Shown: positions 1 to 11,967, counted from the first letter of the stretch. The stretch: DNA of 64,000 bases from Quercus robur (GCF_932294415.1 NC_065545.1:41330327-41394326); one strand, 5' to 3'. Notes: generated from the sequence alone by a model not told the origin. Program-made: numbers and translations.

Positions 1-1209
1 TCTCACATAGACTGCGCATGGCACCTAAGCGTAAACTACTTTGGTCCGAAACCCTCTTCGTTCCAGATCATCTTCTTTTGATCCTACTCCTCTTCACATC
101 CAATTCCGTGATGAGAAGGCCCGCAAGGACTTCTTGGAGAACTTCTCCACCATGGTATTCATTCAAAATGCCACGTGGTTCTATCAGACTTTTCTGATAC
201 TTCTCTACCCACTGTCATTTACAGTCAGGGATGGGAATCTCTATGTGAGATACCCATGAGATGTCCCACCATGATCATACAGGAGTTCTACTCCAACATG
301 CACAGTTTTGATACCTCTATACCTCAATTTGCTACGTAGACTCGAGGTACACATATCATAGTCACTCCAGATCTTATATCCGAGATACTACATGTTCCGA
401 GGGTATCACATCCTGATTACCCCTCATGTCAACGTCTAAGGACCGTGTCCAAAGACAAACTTCTGTCTCTTTTCTATGAGACACCTTCTTCATGGGGTGA
501 GCGCCAAAACACCTTATGCTCGAGCTTTGCAAAAGGTCCGAGATTCCTAAACATGGTGATGACATTCATTCTCCATCCATTGTCTCACTATAACTCCATT
601 ACCGAGCCTCATGCTCACTTTTTGCTATCTCTCACAGAGGACCTTACTATAGACTTTCCTTTTCACTCCATTCTCTCTCTCATCGATGTCTATAGAGATA
701 CGACAACCCATGATAAGCTCATTTTCCCGTCGGCTATCACACGAATCATCCGTCATTCTTCTATCCCTTATCTTAATTCTCCTCACTTCATCGTCATGGG
801 TGCCATTAGCATAGTGTCTATTCGACAAAGTGAGGCCCAGCTTCGACCAAAGTAGTCACAGACCAAGACGACGACTCCTCTAGCCCCTTCCATTCCATCC
901 ACCTCCGCTCCTTCTTCTTCAGCAGGTAGTGTGATGCTTGAGGCCATCATGGCGCAGTTTCAGCGCATGGATGCTCGCCTTGATACTCTCAATGATGAGT
1001 TGTGTCAGGTGAACACCGATGTCGGTCGTATCGCACGACGACAGGCCCACCTTGGTGGCTTCGTATCATCTCCCTCTCCTTCTCCAGAGGCTTCTAAGGA
1101 CGAGGATGCTGATGATGGTTCCAATGATGATGATGAGGATGAGGATGCTAACTCTTCCAGTGATGAGGAGATGACGACCCCTCAGTCACTTTCCCTTTGT
1201 CATTTGTGA
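1..1209 (+). pseudogene. Decayed gag-like 'plant transposon protein' reading frame
   Basis: Three collinear pieces belong to one broken protein: 41-259, a piece from about 261 to 855, and about 856-1209. The first and second are in different frames, joined by a frameshift near 255-262. The second carries an in-frame TAG at 334-336 and ends in a TAG at 853-855; the third continues in the same frame. The C-terminal piece is an acidic low-complexity tail (Glu/Asp/Ser-rich, about 1095-1180) after a stretch compatible with a short coiled coil. The family resembles ORFs labelled as putative plant transposon proteins; that label is from memory and has no known biochemical function. It ends just before the untranslated region and LTR of the same element. 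Confidence 0.55.
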
Positions 1210-1484
1210 CAAAAAGGGGAAGTAGTTTTGGGATGAGAGTAGTCATGTATTTAGGGGGAGAGTTAGCATAGGACATTTTTGATAGGGGGAGTGTTTGCAT
1301 TTATGAGGGATGTAGTAAGGTTATTATGTATTTTCTTTTCTTTCTTTTACTTTTACCTTATGTATATCGATCTTGTGACCATTTGACATACATTATACTT
1401 ATCTTTTGATATATATATATATATATATATGCTAATGTATGTTTATTCACCTATCTTTCCATGTGTTATTTCTTTTCTATCTTT

Positions 1485-2390
1485 ATACACATGTTTCTTT
1501 ATGTATGCAATCTATTATATCTGTTTCACACTAAGATGCCTTAATGAGTTTTGTTTAAAGTGTTTTAGAAAGACAGGTTGTCAAAATCTATCATGCCATG
1601 AATTCTCTTCTTGCAAAGTTTTTCAAGAGTTTGTGTTAGGATTAGATTTGATTGTATTCAACAAGTGATTATGAATTTAATGGTTTATGACTTTTCTCAT
1701 ACTTCATTTGTTTGTTGTGGTTTTGTCACGGATTACCAAAAGGGGAGATTGTTAAGACATATGTAGAACTTGTTAAAACATATGTTGTACACATGTTTCT
1801 TTATGTATGCAATCTTTTATTTCTGTTTCACACTAAGATGCCTTGATGAGTTTTGTTTAAAGTGTTTCAGAAAGACAGGTTGTCAAAATCTATCATGCCA
1901 TGAACTCTCTTCTTGCAAAAATTTTCAAGAGTTTGTGTTAGGATTATATTTGATTGTATTCAACAAGTGATTATGAGTTTAGTGATTTATGACTTCTCTC
2001 ATACTTTATTTGTTTGTAGTGGTTCTATCACGGATTGCCAAAGGGGGAGATTGTTAGGACATATGTGGAACTTGTTAGAACATATGTTATACACATGTTT
2101 CTTTATCTATGCAATCTTTTATTTTTGTTTCACACTAAGATGTTTTGATGAGTTTTGTTTAAAGTGTTTTAGAAAGACAGGTTGTCAAAATCTATCATGC
2201 CATGAACTCTCTTCTTGCAAAGTTTTTTAAGAGTTTGTGTTAGGATTATATTTGATTGTATTCAACTAGTGATTATGAGTTTAGTGATTTATGACTTCTC
2301 TCATACTTCATTTGTTTGTTGTGGTTTTGTCACGGATTGCCAAAGGGAGAGATTGTTAGGACATACATGGAACTTTTTAGAACATATGTT
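1485..2390 (+). repeat. Three tandem copies of a 302-bp unit at the polypurine tract/LTR edge
   Basis: The same landmark (ACACATGTTTCTTT) recurs with an exact period of 302 bp, its ATGTTTCTTT part lying at 1491, 1793 and 2095. Each unit ends in a purine-rich tract followed by GATTGTTA and about 40 bp that look like the first bases of an LTR. Only the last copy runs on into the full LTR. Reading frames in these copies are shadows of the repeat and are not genes. Confidence 0.85.
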
Positions 2391-3302
2391 ATGTAATATT
2401 GGCCAATCCTTTGACAAAACGCACTTTCCTTGTAATTTGGTAGATCTAGGATGGGTTTAGTACTTCAAGGAACAAGAGTTCAAGTCTAGTATTGAAGCCA
2501 TGCAAATCTGTCCAAGAAACAAGTGAAGAAGTGTTGTTCATTAAATCTTGACAGATATCTCGACAAATAAATCTATCGAGGTTTAATAAGGAATCTCAAC
2601 AACTGCTCGACAAAAATAGTATCTATTGAGAATTATGAAATTCAGATTTCCAAATCTGTTTTTCATGTATATCCAAGTTATTTGTGTAGGGTTTCTTTTC
2701 TCACAACCCTAGACATATATAAGGATTATTTTAAGGTTCATCTCACTCAATGCAAGGTTATGCAAATTGATTGTGCATGCAAATTGTGACCGGAGACAGA
2801 ATTTGCCCTAGTTCGTCATATTCTGTGTAGAAGTTGCTGTCTTTGCGCCAAGGGTTTTGTAACCAATGAGATTCTTGATCTTCATCTTTGGATGAACTAA
2901 AGAACTTTGCAGCCAACATCTTCCTCAAGTTGGTGTGTTAGTCATGTACTTGGATCTGTGCATCAATTGGTTAGTCACATACCTAGGAGCCGTGCATTGA
3001 AAGGAGAGATTGTCATTATATTACAAGTCCAATTGGTTATTGGGGTAAGGGTTCAACTGTAGGTTGATAATAGTGGATTCTCGGGTGTGGTGATCTTAAA
3101 TTCACCGGGTGGGATTTTGCCTCGGTGGTTTTCCCCACTCGTAAACAAATCACCTGTGTCAAATTTAATTTCCGTTGCATTTAACTTAGTTGGTGATTTG
3201 TTTGTGCTACCACGCTTATTGCATGTAATTGAATCTAATTAATATACTTGGCTAATTAATTAATTAATTTACCAAATGAGTCAATACATTCTTAGCCTAT
3301 CA
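2354..3302 (+). repeat. 3' LTR, about 949 bp
   Basis: Starts TGTTAGG directly after a purine-rich tract and ends CTATCA. The right third holds a T/G-rich stretch with a GGTTTTCCCCAC motif typical of the transcribed part of plant Copia LTRs. The solo LTR at 31517-32567 has the same kind of ends (TGTTAGG and CTATCA on its own strand), which supports the right boundary. The matching left LTR is outside the window, so the ends are not confirmed by a target duplication. Confidence 0.55.
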
Positions 3303-3337
3303 AAATTGGATATGGCCCTGTTGACAACCATTATTAT

Positions 3338-3680
3338 CCCCCCCCCCCCCCCCTTCTCTAATTATCTCAGAATTGATTTCAAATATGAAGCATTTTTTTG
3401 ATTACCTATCTCCCACAGTTTCTTTTCTGTGCAATGCTTTTGAGTGCAAAAGCATTGGGTAGAGCCCAGGATGATCTCACTTCTTCAAAGGCAAAGGCAT
3501 TGTCACAACCTTATGTCATAATTGTCTGTTGTTCACCATCTTTCATTTCAGCAGAAAATTTCATTATCATACAGTACTGGTATTACACTAATATGTGCTT
3601 TTGTTTATTGTTTCTTTTTCCCCTAATATTGTTCTCTTCTTTTTTTTTCTTTTTTTACTGCTATGCTAAAAAATTCTAAA
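3338..3680. repeat. Duplicated block, left part (paralogue of about 42121-42290)
   Basis: From a poly-C run onward this sequence matches the block starting at the poly-C run near 42127: the same CTCTAATTATCT, GAATTGATTTCAAATA and GTGCAATGCTTTTGAGTG strings in order. About 180 bp here (roughly 3450-3630) have no counterpart in the other copy, which was probably deleted there. The match is interrupted at 3688 by the hAT element and resumes at 7078. Confidence 0.75.
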
Positions 3681-3688
3681 GTATGATG

Positions 3689-6600
3689 CTTAGTTAGTTT
3701 TTACGCGTATATTACGCGAAATATTCGCGAGCGTACGTGACAAACAAAATGACTTCCGTTTCACGTTTTCATTCCAAAGTTACGGTAAATAACGCGTTTT
3801 ATTGAAATGAGAAGTTTAGTTGCCGTGAAATACGGATTACGTAAGAAACGTAGACTGAAACACTGACATAAAAAAGATGGAGTAATTACAAAACTAAAGT
3901 AAAAGATAAAAGCTGTTAAAGTTAGTGATAAAGTGATAATTACTTCCCCGAACTCATGTCAATCTATTAACAGATTGAAGAGACTAATATATGAATATAT
4001 CTGATAAACTGATAAGTGATACACTGATTGATAACAATAAAGCTGCCAAAGCCTAAGGTGTACGTGTAGGCATAGGCTATAGCCTATTATACTCAATTGT
4101 GAAGGTTATACACAAAAAGCTATCTTCCATTCTACTCCACTAGGAGAATTTCAATTGAGCCTTTAAGGTTTTGTCTGTGCATCCAGCCATCCAACGCCAC
4201 TGTTACTGTAACTCTGTAAGTGCAATCTATATTTTATGCTTAATTATTATTATTTTTAAATCTCTTTCATCCATTATACCATTGTATTTGAATCTTCCTT
4301 ATTATAATATAGTTATGATTTAATTTTACATTCTATTGAATCAAATCAATCAATTATACATATATATATATATTTATTCATTTATTATACAATATAAATA
4401 TTTGTAATCTGCTAGCAACTAGTAAGTTGTCAATGTCTCGGCAAAAAAAGTAAGCTATCAAATGATTGAATAGTAAAAGTCTAAAAGACATCAAAATTTG
4501 ATATATTTAATTCTAATCATATTATATTCATTATGTATTTATTATAGGAAAAAGAAATATGGTTAGAAAGAAAGATCACTTTTGGGAGTACGTTGAGGAG
4601 TTAGATGGTCGTTTCAAGTGTAATTTCTGTGAACGAGATTTTGCTGGAGGTGCTCCAAGAATTAAATCACACTTAGCAGGTGTTAAAGGTCGTGATATTG
4701 ATATTTGTACAAAAGTTCCTGATGATGTGCAAGCTGAAGCTTATTTAGCAATTGGAGGGCATAGTAAAAAGCTTAAGATTACATCAAGTTCAAGCAATGT
4801 GGAACAGAGCAAAAAAATGTCAACTTCAATGTCCAATGATTTGCATCAAACCACCATTTTAGAGATGTGCAAAAAGAAAGATAAGAGTGCAGTGGACAAA
4901 TTGCTTACCCAACATATTATATTGAATAACATATCATTTAATGTTGTTCAAACACCAGCCTTCATTCGCTTTGTGCAAGGTGTTGCTGAATATGGTCATG
5001 GATACAAGTTACCCTCTTATTCAACGCTTCGAACGAAGTTAATTCCAAATTCAAGGATAGAAGTTGAAGAATATATATCAAATGTTAAAAAGTCTTGGGT
5101 TACAACTGGCTGTACTCTTATGTCAGACATATGGAGTGATATGAAACAAAGAGCTTTTATTAACATTATTGCATATTCTCCTGGGGGAGCAGTATTTATG
5201 CGTTCACTTGATGTTTCTCAAGAGAGAAAAACTGGATTTTTTCTCAAACAGATTATTTCTGCAGTAATTGAAGAAATTGGGCCTAATCATGTTGTTCAGT
5301 TTATCACTGATAACGCGACAAATTTTGAGTCAGCTGGAGACATGCTTATTGGTAAGTATCCTCATTTGTACAAAACACGATGTGCTGCTCATGGGATTCA
5401 ATTGCTTTTGAAGGATATATATGAGGAAGTTTATTGGGTGCAAAAGGTAATTGATGATGCAAAATCAATTGTTTCATATATGTATAAGCACACTATCGTC
5501 CTCTCACTCATGAGAGCACACACAAACAATAAGGAGTTAAAACATCCTTGTACAACTAGGTTTGCTTCTAATTTCTTGATGCTCCAATCTATTTTGAATG
5601 TTGAAAGCGAATTGCGATTACTTGTTGCATCTTCTGATTGGAGAGGATTAGATTATAGCAAAAAGGATATTGCCAAAGAAGTTACTAATATAATTCAAAG
5701 TACAGAATTTTGGAGTCAAGGACATGAGGTTCTACTAGTTTTGGAGCCATTGGTTCGAGTTCTTCGATTAGTTGATGGTGATGGGTCAACTGCTGGGTAC
5801 TTATATGAAGCAATGGAAAGGGCAAAAGAAGCAATTCAGCAACGTTGTGGCAACAATCAAGAAAAATATATACGGATGTGGGAATTATTTGAGGGAAGGC
5901 GTACTCAAAATATAATCCATCCAATTCATTCAGCTGCAGCCTTTTTAAATCCTGCTTACATGTATAGTGGGACATTTACTGAGAATCGTGAGATGAAAGA
6001 GGGAATAAGTTTTATACTAGAGAATTTGGTGGCTCTTGAAGAAAAGATAGAATTTATGGGACAAGTGCAACTTTATCGCATGAAATTATCAAGCTTGTTT
6101 ACTGAAACTGCAATGACAATGTTGAAAACATCTCATCCTAGTAAGCTCAACAACTTTACTATAGTTTTAATATTTAAATAAATTATTTCTTTATTAATTT
6201 ATGGGTACATATTAATTGTTACTTCATTTGTAGGAATATGGTGGGATTATTGTGGAGATAGTCTTCCTATTTTAAAAAAGTATGCCATTCGAATTTTGAG
6301 TCAACCTTGTAGTTCTTCCTCATGTGAACGTAATTGGAGTGCATTTGAAGCAGCACAAACAAAGAAGAGAAATAGGCTGACACCTAAGATGTTGGATGAT
6401 TTGGTTTATGTAAGAATGAACACAATGATGATGGAGAAATTCAATACCTTAGAAGCTCGAGATGTAGAGCCGATTGATCTTGACAAGCTTAATGAGCTTC
6501 CTGAACATGAATATGTTTCTCAAGAACAAGATATAGAGAATGACACACTAAGTGAAGGGGTTGAAAATATTAATGATGATGTTATAGATGATACAGATCT

Positions 6601-7077
6601 TTCATGGTTAAATTGATAGGGGTTTTTTTTTTTTTTTTTTTTTTTCCCCCTCTTTCCTATTTGTTGATTTAGTTGTGATGGCTAATAAGTTAAGATCATT
6701 TATATTAGATCTTTGATTGTGTAGAACGTTATTTGATATATAATTTAATTATTAGTTTTTGGATGAATATTAGTGTTATTATTGAATTGTTAATGACTAT
6801 TGAAATCATTTCTTTATTAATAAGTACTTGGTATAATGAACATCACTTTCAGCCATGCGAAACAGAAATATTGTGGCACTTGGACAAATATTTCCGTATT
6901 TTTTGTAGCGTTTTTTTAAAATATAAACGTATTATACACGTACTATACATGTACCGTTATTTATCCGTTCTCGTATTTTTCTGCCGAATTTTTGAAACGT
7001 ATTTTTCTTAAAATGGCCGAATTATACACGTCTGTATATTTTCTGTATCATACACGTACCGTATTTTACTAACTATG
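3689..7077 (+). mobile_element. Complete hAT-superfamily DNA transposon, 3389 bp
   Basis: The element is flanked by a perfect 8-bp target duplication GTATGATG (3681-3688 and 7078-7085), the length typical of hAT transposons. Its ends are short imperfect inverted repeats: CTTAGTTAGT on the left and, read inward from the right, CATAGTTAGT. Subterminal DNA on both sides is rich in ACG/CGT-containing strings, possible transposase binding sites. It encodes an apparently intact transposase. The paralogous block at 42121-42775 has the uninterrupted site (around 42287-42294), confirming that this is an insertion. Confidence 0.93.
4559..6616 (+). CDS. hAT transposase (BED finger, DUF659, hATC), two coding exons
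   Basis: Predicted exons are 4559-6140 and 6234-6616, with a 93-bp GT-AG intron; together they give an uninterrupted 654-residue protein. An N-terminal BED-type zinc finger (C21, C24, H38, C50) precedes a DUF659/RNase H-fold region with SDIWSD (D190, D194) and TDNATN (D251), candidate catalytic aspartates. Joining the exons restores the WWDYCGDSLP...SSSCERNWS block, the hATC dimerisation signature. The reading frame stays open across the splice, so the gene looks functional. A possible 5'-UTR intron runs from about 4216 to 4547, its acceptor 11 bp before the ATG. The enzyme would act in the nucleus, cutting and pasting elements with the CTTAGTTAG ends. No other copy is visible here. Confidence 0.9.
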
Positions 7078-7085
7078 GTATGATG

Positions 7086-7454
7086 AAACTCTCTTTTGGG
7101 TAGTATTTTGGACAATATATTGCACAGCTAATGGACAGCATTTTAGACATTATTGCACAATGGAGGAACATCTTAGATAGTACTTTTGACTTGATAATTT
7201 TTTAGATAGTATAACTGAAAATTTGGACAAGTGATTGCATAGCCAATGTTGTGGTGCTTGCTTTCAATAGTACGAATATAAGAAAACCAATTGTGAAATT
7301 TTCCTTATGTTTAATAATATGAATCTTAATTAATTGGTACAACAAGAAAAACTGTATAATTAGGATTTGATTTTGAAAACCAATAATATATATTATATTA
7401 TTTACTCCAAAACGAAGCCAAAAAGGGGGCATGCAATATATGTATCTATATAGC
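7086..7454. repeat. Duplicated block, right part (paralogue of about 42295-42659)
   Basis: Continues the duplicated block beyond the hAT insertion. Long runs match 42295-42659 almost base for base, including the AT-rich stretch before the stop codon of the glycosyltransferase. It is the 3' flank of a truncated gene copy. Confidence 0.85.
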
Positions 7455-7568
7455 CTAAGGATAGGTACAAAAGGATTTATTTTGGATACAAAGGAATAAC
7501 CTCTCATATGCCAATGCCATCTTTCGTGCAGTAAACATGGAAGTTGCATATTCACAACATGCCGGTCC
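7455..7568 (-). pseudogene. C-terminal fragment of a GT4 glycosyltransferase
   Basis: On the minus strand this encodes about 38 residues ending SFCTYP-stop, nearly identical to the last residues of the intact glycosyltransferase at 42661-44118. It keeps the AYERLFLCI block and the same stop codon. Homology stops at about 7568, so only the last 8% of the gene is present. It is a truncated duplicate, not a working gene. The frame is still open, so the copy is young or the piece is short enough to have escaped disruption. Confidence 0.85.
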
Positions 7569-8379
7569 TATTTTTTAAATCAATTTTTATATGATTTAAA
7601 ATTGAATAAATTACCAAAACCCACAAAAAATTAAACTTGAATATCTAAAATATTTGAAATGTTTGGTTCCTTTGAAGTCCCAAATCTCATGGCAGAGGAG
7701 ATATTGTTGATGAGTTGTCACAGTGGTTATTAAATTGAGATCAAGACCTCGTGCACACTAAACACACTCACAAAATATTAGTATTTATTTATTTATTGAT
7801 TTTATTCCCAAAAATATTCCATTAATTAAATTTCAATCACATGGATTTCTCACTCAGAAAATCCTTCGAATCCCACAACTCAGTCCAGGGGAAGAGGGAC
7901 TGGATTGCTTGACGTTGATGACAACAACTTCAAGTGAAGGAATTTAGAGTCGGGCTGTGAGTTGTTTGGTTACAAGGTTTTGTTATACACTTATACATGT
8001 AGGAATTGCAGACTACAAACATAAATTGCTGACTGTGTTTGATTGTTCTGGTACAGCTGTTTAAGAAATGGAACACGTTCTAATGTAAAAACTTTTTACA
8101 TAAATAAAAATTAAGTCACATACGCTTTTTTGACGTTGCAACAAAGAAATAAGAGATTAAGGAAACCGCAAACATGGTTATTAGCAACATGATCTTGCCA
8201 ATTTTTGAATGGATCGGGCTAATACCCATGTACAATGACAATAATAATGATACACATGAGAGTTACAAAACAAAGATGAACAATGGCAATTATGATCATA
8301 AAATGTGGAATTTATTGATAAAAATCTTATATGATTTGATAAGAATACATGCACTGAACCAAAAGAAAACTTAGAAATC
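7569..8379. other. Intergenic, no gene seen
   Basis: AT-rich sequence between the truncated glycosyltransferase and the 3' end of the neprosin-domain gene. It should include the 3' UTR of the latter just below 8380. No repeat, RNA gene or coding region was recognised. Confidence 0.5.
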
Positions 8380-10777
8380 TTAAGTCCCTGTATAACCACC
8401 CACACCCCCAAACAGTACTAGGTGCTGAAAATCAGCTGCACCTGTTATTCCTTCATCAAGAACTTCATATTGTTCAATATCAGAAAATTTTTCGGTATCA
8501 ACAGCGTTAACAACATAATCAGTCTCATTAATTGTTTTAATTTGCCTGCAATATGCATCATATTTGGTGTCTTGCATTAAGTGTGCACTATAGGCAGAGC
8601 CCATGGGAGGGCTAGGCACACCTGGAGGACTAAAAACCTCTCCTCCCCATTCAACGTACTTTGCACCGTCTCCTAAAGCAGTGAATACATTTTTTGGCCA
8701 AAATCCGATTTCAGTTTCATCTTGACCAAATTTTAGAAACCAGTTTCCATTGGCAGCTTCCTATCATTCAAGAGAAAATTGACAAACATAGGAAGTAAGA
8801 ACAAATTATGTGTTTTTTTGTATCATACTTGATGCACAAAGAGGTTAGTACCAAAGAAACATACACGCACACACACATGCACACATCTATATAAACACAC
8901 ACATGCACACACATTATTTATCTATTTACCCAAAAAAGCGTGAATTTCATGTCAAATTGCTGTTCTGGCGTTGAAATTGGCACTATAGGAATGCCGAGAG
9001 GAATATCCGTACTTGTAGGAATTATTGAATTACATAATGTATTGAAGCATGAGGAATTAGACGTCTGTAGATGGAAACATCAATATTAAAAGGTAGAAAA
9101 ATACCACAGTTTATTACATAATTAATAGAACAACATATGAATAGGAAAAAAATATTAATTACTTTTGTAAATGTGTATAGTCGGGTCTGAGTATCGTTGT
9201 ACAAGGTTGGATTTACCTAAGACAAAAAGAAATGAGTATTAGATTTAACAAGCTCATACACATACATAAATACATATTGTAAACTTGTTTCCTCTGTCAC
9301 TTACTGTCCATCCAACTTCTATGCTATCTGGACCATTTTGAACCTTTATGCGAGCAGAACTGTATTGAGTTCCTTCAACTTTTGGGTTATATATGCTGAT
9401 AATTGCAGAACCTCCATGGTACACGATGTTCGTATTTTTTGTCCGCAGTATAGCATACTGAGAATAAATATATAACATTTTAAAGCAATCATATGAAAAT
9501 TATTCTTAAAGGAAAATGTGTGATTATTCTTAGTGTTACTCCTCCAACTCTATTTGCACGTTGAGTATGTGTGTGCTTATGCACTCCAAGCCAAATTACT
9601 AATCATCAATCACACCATATTAACAGCAAACTCTTTTTTTTTTTTTTTTTTTTTTTTGGTGATTTATATGCTAAATTTGTAGGAAACTATAAATATATTT
9701 GCATGTCATTGATGATCAAATCAATATATTTAAAGCCAAAGAATACCATGAGATTTTTCAAATTCATTGAAGACAATATCATGTCATTGATTGTTAAAGA
9801 AAATTATGAGATTGGCAAATGAATCAAAAGATTGATTTCTAAGGAGAGGTAACGGTGCAACCCACTCTTTTTGCTATGAAAATAGATGATGTAAGGAAAC
9901 TGAAAAAATTAATCACGCCGAACGTGGCTTTCATGGTTAGTTTGGTACAGTTTTGTTAATGTACGTATTAGTCTGTATTGGTTTTAAATCTAGCAAAACT
10001 GAGAAAATCCCCCTCCAACTCGACCAAACTTGACCGATATCAGTGCTAGAAAACCATTGTAGTGTATTATTATTATTATTATTATTTTTTTTTTTTTTTG
10101 AGTAAAATTGTAGTGTATTATTAAGTTAAGTGAATGAGACATTGTATCACTTTCTGCTTTTGTTCCTTGTGTGTTGATAAGAACTACATACACTCTCATG
10201 TATTCTCTCTCTTTTCTCTCCTCTTTTATTCCAAAAATTATCAAATTTGTTCACATCACAAAATAATCAATCAAATATTCATTGGACCTTTGAAATAATT
10301 AATATGGTATTGGATTGGGTTGGGGTGTATTAGTTAAAACTTACAAAGGGGAAAGAAAATAATTCACACACAGCTATTTCTTGACATAATTAGATATTTA
10401 TTTTCCTATCAAAAGAAAATAATATACAAAAAATGAACCAACTACAACAACAACACAAAATATATGCAAGTGTATGAAATAAAAATAAATAAATTAGATT
10501 GTAGCAATGATAACTCACATGAGTACCAGGTCTATCAATAGTGAGCGGTTTATATTTTGAGTTATGTATCTCTGTAGCTAACTTTGCCCTTTTGAGATCA
10601 TCCTCTGTATTTCTCTTAATGGGAACCATACCATCTGGACAACCTTTCCCGTTTAGCCAAAAATTAGACGGGTTAAATAGTGGTGAAGACTTTTGGTCTC
10701 TGATTCCTTTAGGGTTGGAGGTAGATCTCACCTGTACATAAATCAATTCAATATTGAAGTTAGTGTTACTTTTATTT

Positions 10778-10808
<31 letters not shown>

Positions 10809-11921
10809 AAAAAGACTAAAAAGTTAGAAAAATGTGACATAGGCTGCGTTTGAATCGGCTTCAAACCAATTTCAGAAATCAATTTCCGGAAAATGCATGC
10901 GTTTGGCTGTCACGGAAAACATTATTTTCCGGAAAATGATTTCCTGTTGACCGAAATTTTCAGTTTGACCACGGAAATGAATTTCTGCCTTCATTTTCAC
11001 TTCAAAGGATTTCCGGAAAAAGAGAGAGAGCGCGCGCGCGAGAGGAGAAGACCAATCCGAGCTCCAGTCCGCGCCGATCTCCAGTCCGAGCTCCAGTCCA
11101 CGCACGCGAGAGGATAAGACCAGTCCTTCGACGGCGATCGACGCTTCGAGAGATCGCCCCGTCGATCGCGATCTCGCGAAGCGTCGTTCGCGAGATCGCG
11201 CCGTCGATTGTGATCTCGCCTTCGCGAGATCGCGCCGGATCGAGATCGCGATCGACGGCGCGATCTCGCGAAGCGTCGACCGCGATCTCGCGTTCGCGAG
11301 ATCGCGCCTTCGCGAGATCGCGCCGGTGAGATCGCGATCTCGCGAACGCGATCGGGTTTTCTGGATTTGTGTTTTCTGGGTTGTGGCTTGTGTCTGGATT
11401 TGTGTTTTCCTTTCTTCTTTTCCAAACACTAGAAAATATTTTCCGGAAAATTTTTTGAAATGCAACCAAACACACAGAAATATTTTCCTTTTCCAGAAAT
11501 TAGCATTTCCGGAAAATATGTATTTTCCGGAAAACGTTTTACGGCAACCAAACACAGCCATAGTAACAGAAGTTTACCGGAAAATCATTAGTATGGTTCT
11601 TGAGTGAACGATAATTGAAGTGTTGTTCATAGAGATTTATGCAATCATATGTATCGCCATACTTTGTCTACAAATCACAAAATCATTTTGTCAATATAAT
11701 AGCTACAACATTATTTCTTCAACATAAATATATACACACATACACATGAATAGAAATATTGATCTCACCCGAATAGTTTTCTTGGCCAACTTATTTGAAA
11801 GCTTAAGTTGCCTTTTCAACTCCATGTGATCTTCTCTATATATTCTCTTGCAACCAACCTCATTTGTGCTAAAAGAGAGAAACAATGTGAACAAAACCAG
11901 TAAGACAACCATTTTAGCCAT
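8380..11921 (-). CDS. Neprosin-domain (DUF239) secreted protein, seven exons, 392 residues
   Basis: Predicted exons on the minus strand are 11769-11921, 11578-11667, 10519-10731, 9305-9457, 9163-9216, 8930-9064 and 8380-8760; all junctions are GT-AG and phase 0. A hydrophobic signal peptide (residues 1-24) is followed by a neprosin activation peptide (QLKLSNKLAKKTIR, then GDTYDCINLYEQH), then the neprosin domain: NGKGCPDGMVPIKR, YHGGSAIISIYNPKV, GWTVNPTLYNDTQTRLYTF, ISTPEQQFD, WFLKFGQDETEIGFWP, VEWGGEVF and PPMGSA. Neprosin of Nepenthes is a secreted glutamic peptidase cutting after proline; most plant relatives are untested, so activity here is inference. The 30-codon second exon is easy to miss. 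The start at 11921 is preferred over the in-frame ATG at 11951, which sits at the expected transcription start. No stop or frameshift was found. Confidence 0.88.
10842..11559. mobile_element. CpG-rich non-autonomous DNA element in a neprosin-gene intron
   Basis: The ends are inverted repeats: GGCTGCGTTTG on the left and CAAACACAGCC on the right, flanked by ATA on both sides (10839-10841, 11560-11562), a possible 3-bp target duplication. Inside, many copies of the palindrome-like TTTCCGGAAAA lie near both ends, and the core (about 11027-11352) is packed with CGCGAGATCGCG-type motifs. A three-base duplication is weak support; PIF/Harbinger would fit 3 bp, but the class is uncertain. It sits in the intron between exons 2 and 3, its edge only about 18 bp from the splice donor of exon 2. 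Confidence 0.6.
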
Positions 11922-11967
11922 TAGTATGTGACCTATATCCCTATACCACAAACCATGTCTGTTGTCA

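Larger units (their letters stand above)
1..3302 (+). mobile_element. 3' part of a non-autonomous LTR retrotransposon
   Basis: This stretch reads as the right-hand part of an LTR element whose left part lies outside the window. In order it holds a decayed gag-like reading frame (1-1209), an untranslated region, a purine-rich tract of polypurine-tract type repeated three times, and a terminal repeat that starts TGTTAGG at 2354 and ends CTATCA at 3302. No protease, reverse transcriptase or integrase is visible, so the element is either non-autonomous or lost those genes. Class (Copia-like LTR style) is inferred from the LTR alone. The 5' LTR and the left target duplication cannot be seen. Confidence 0.6.

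Noticed and set aside
10872-11561. SR-protein-like ORFs rich in Arg-Ser/Arg-Asp on the minus strand
   Set aside because: They are translations of the CGCGAGATCGCG repeats of the CpG-rich element in several frames at once, not a gene.
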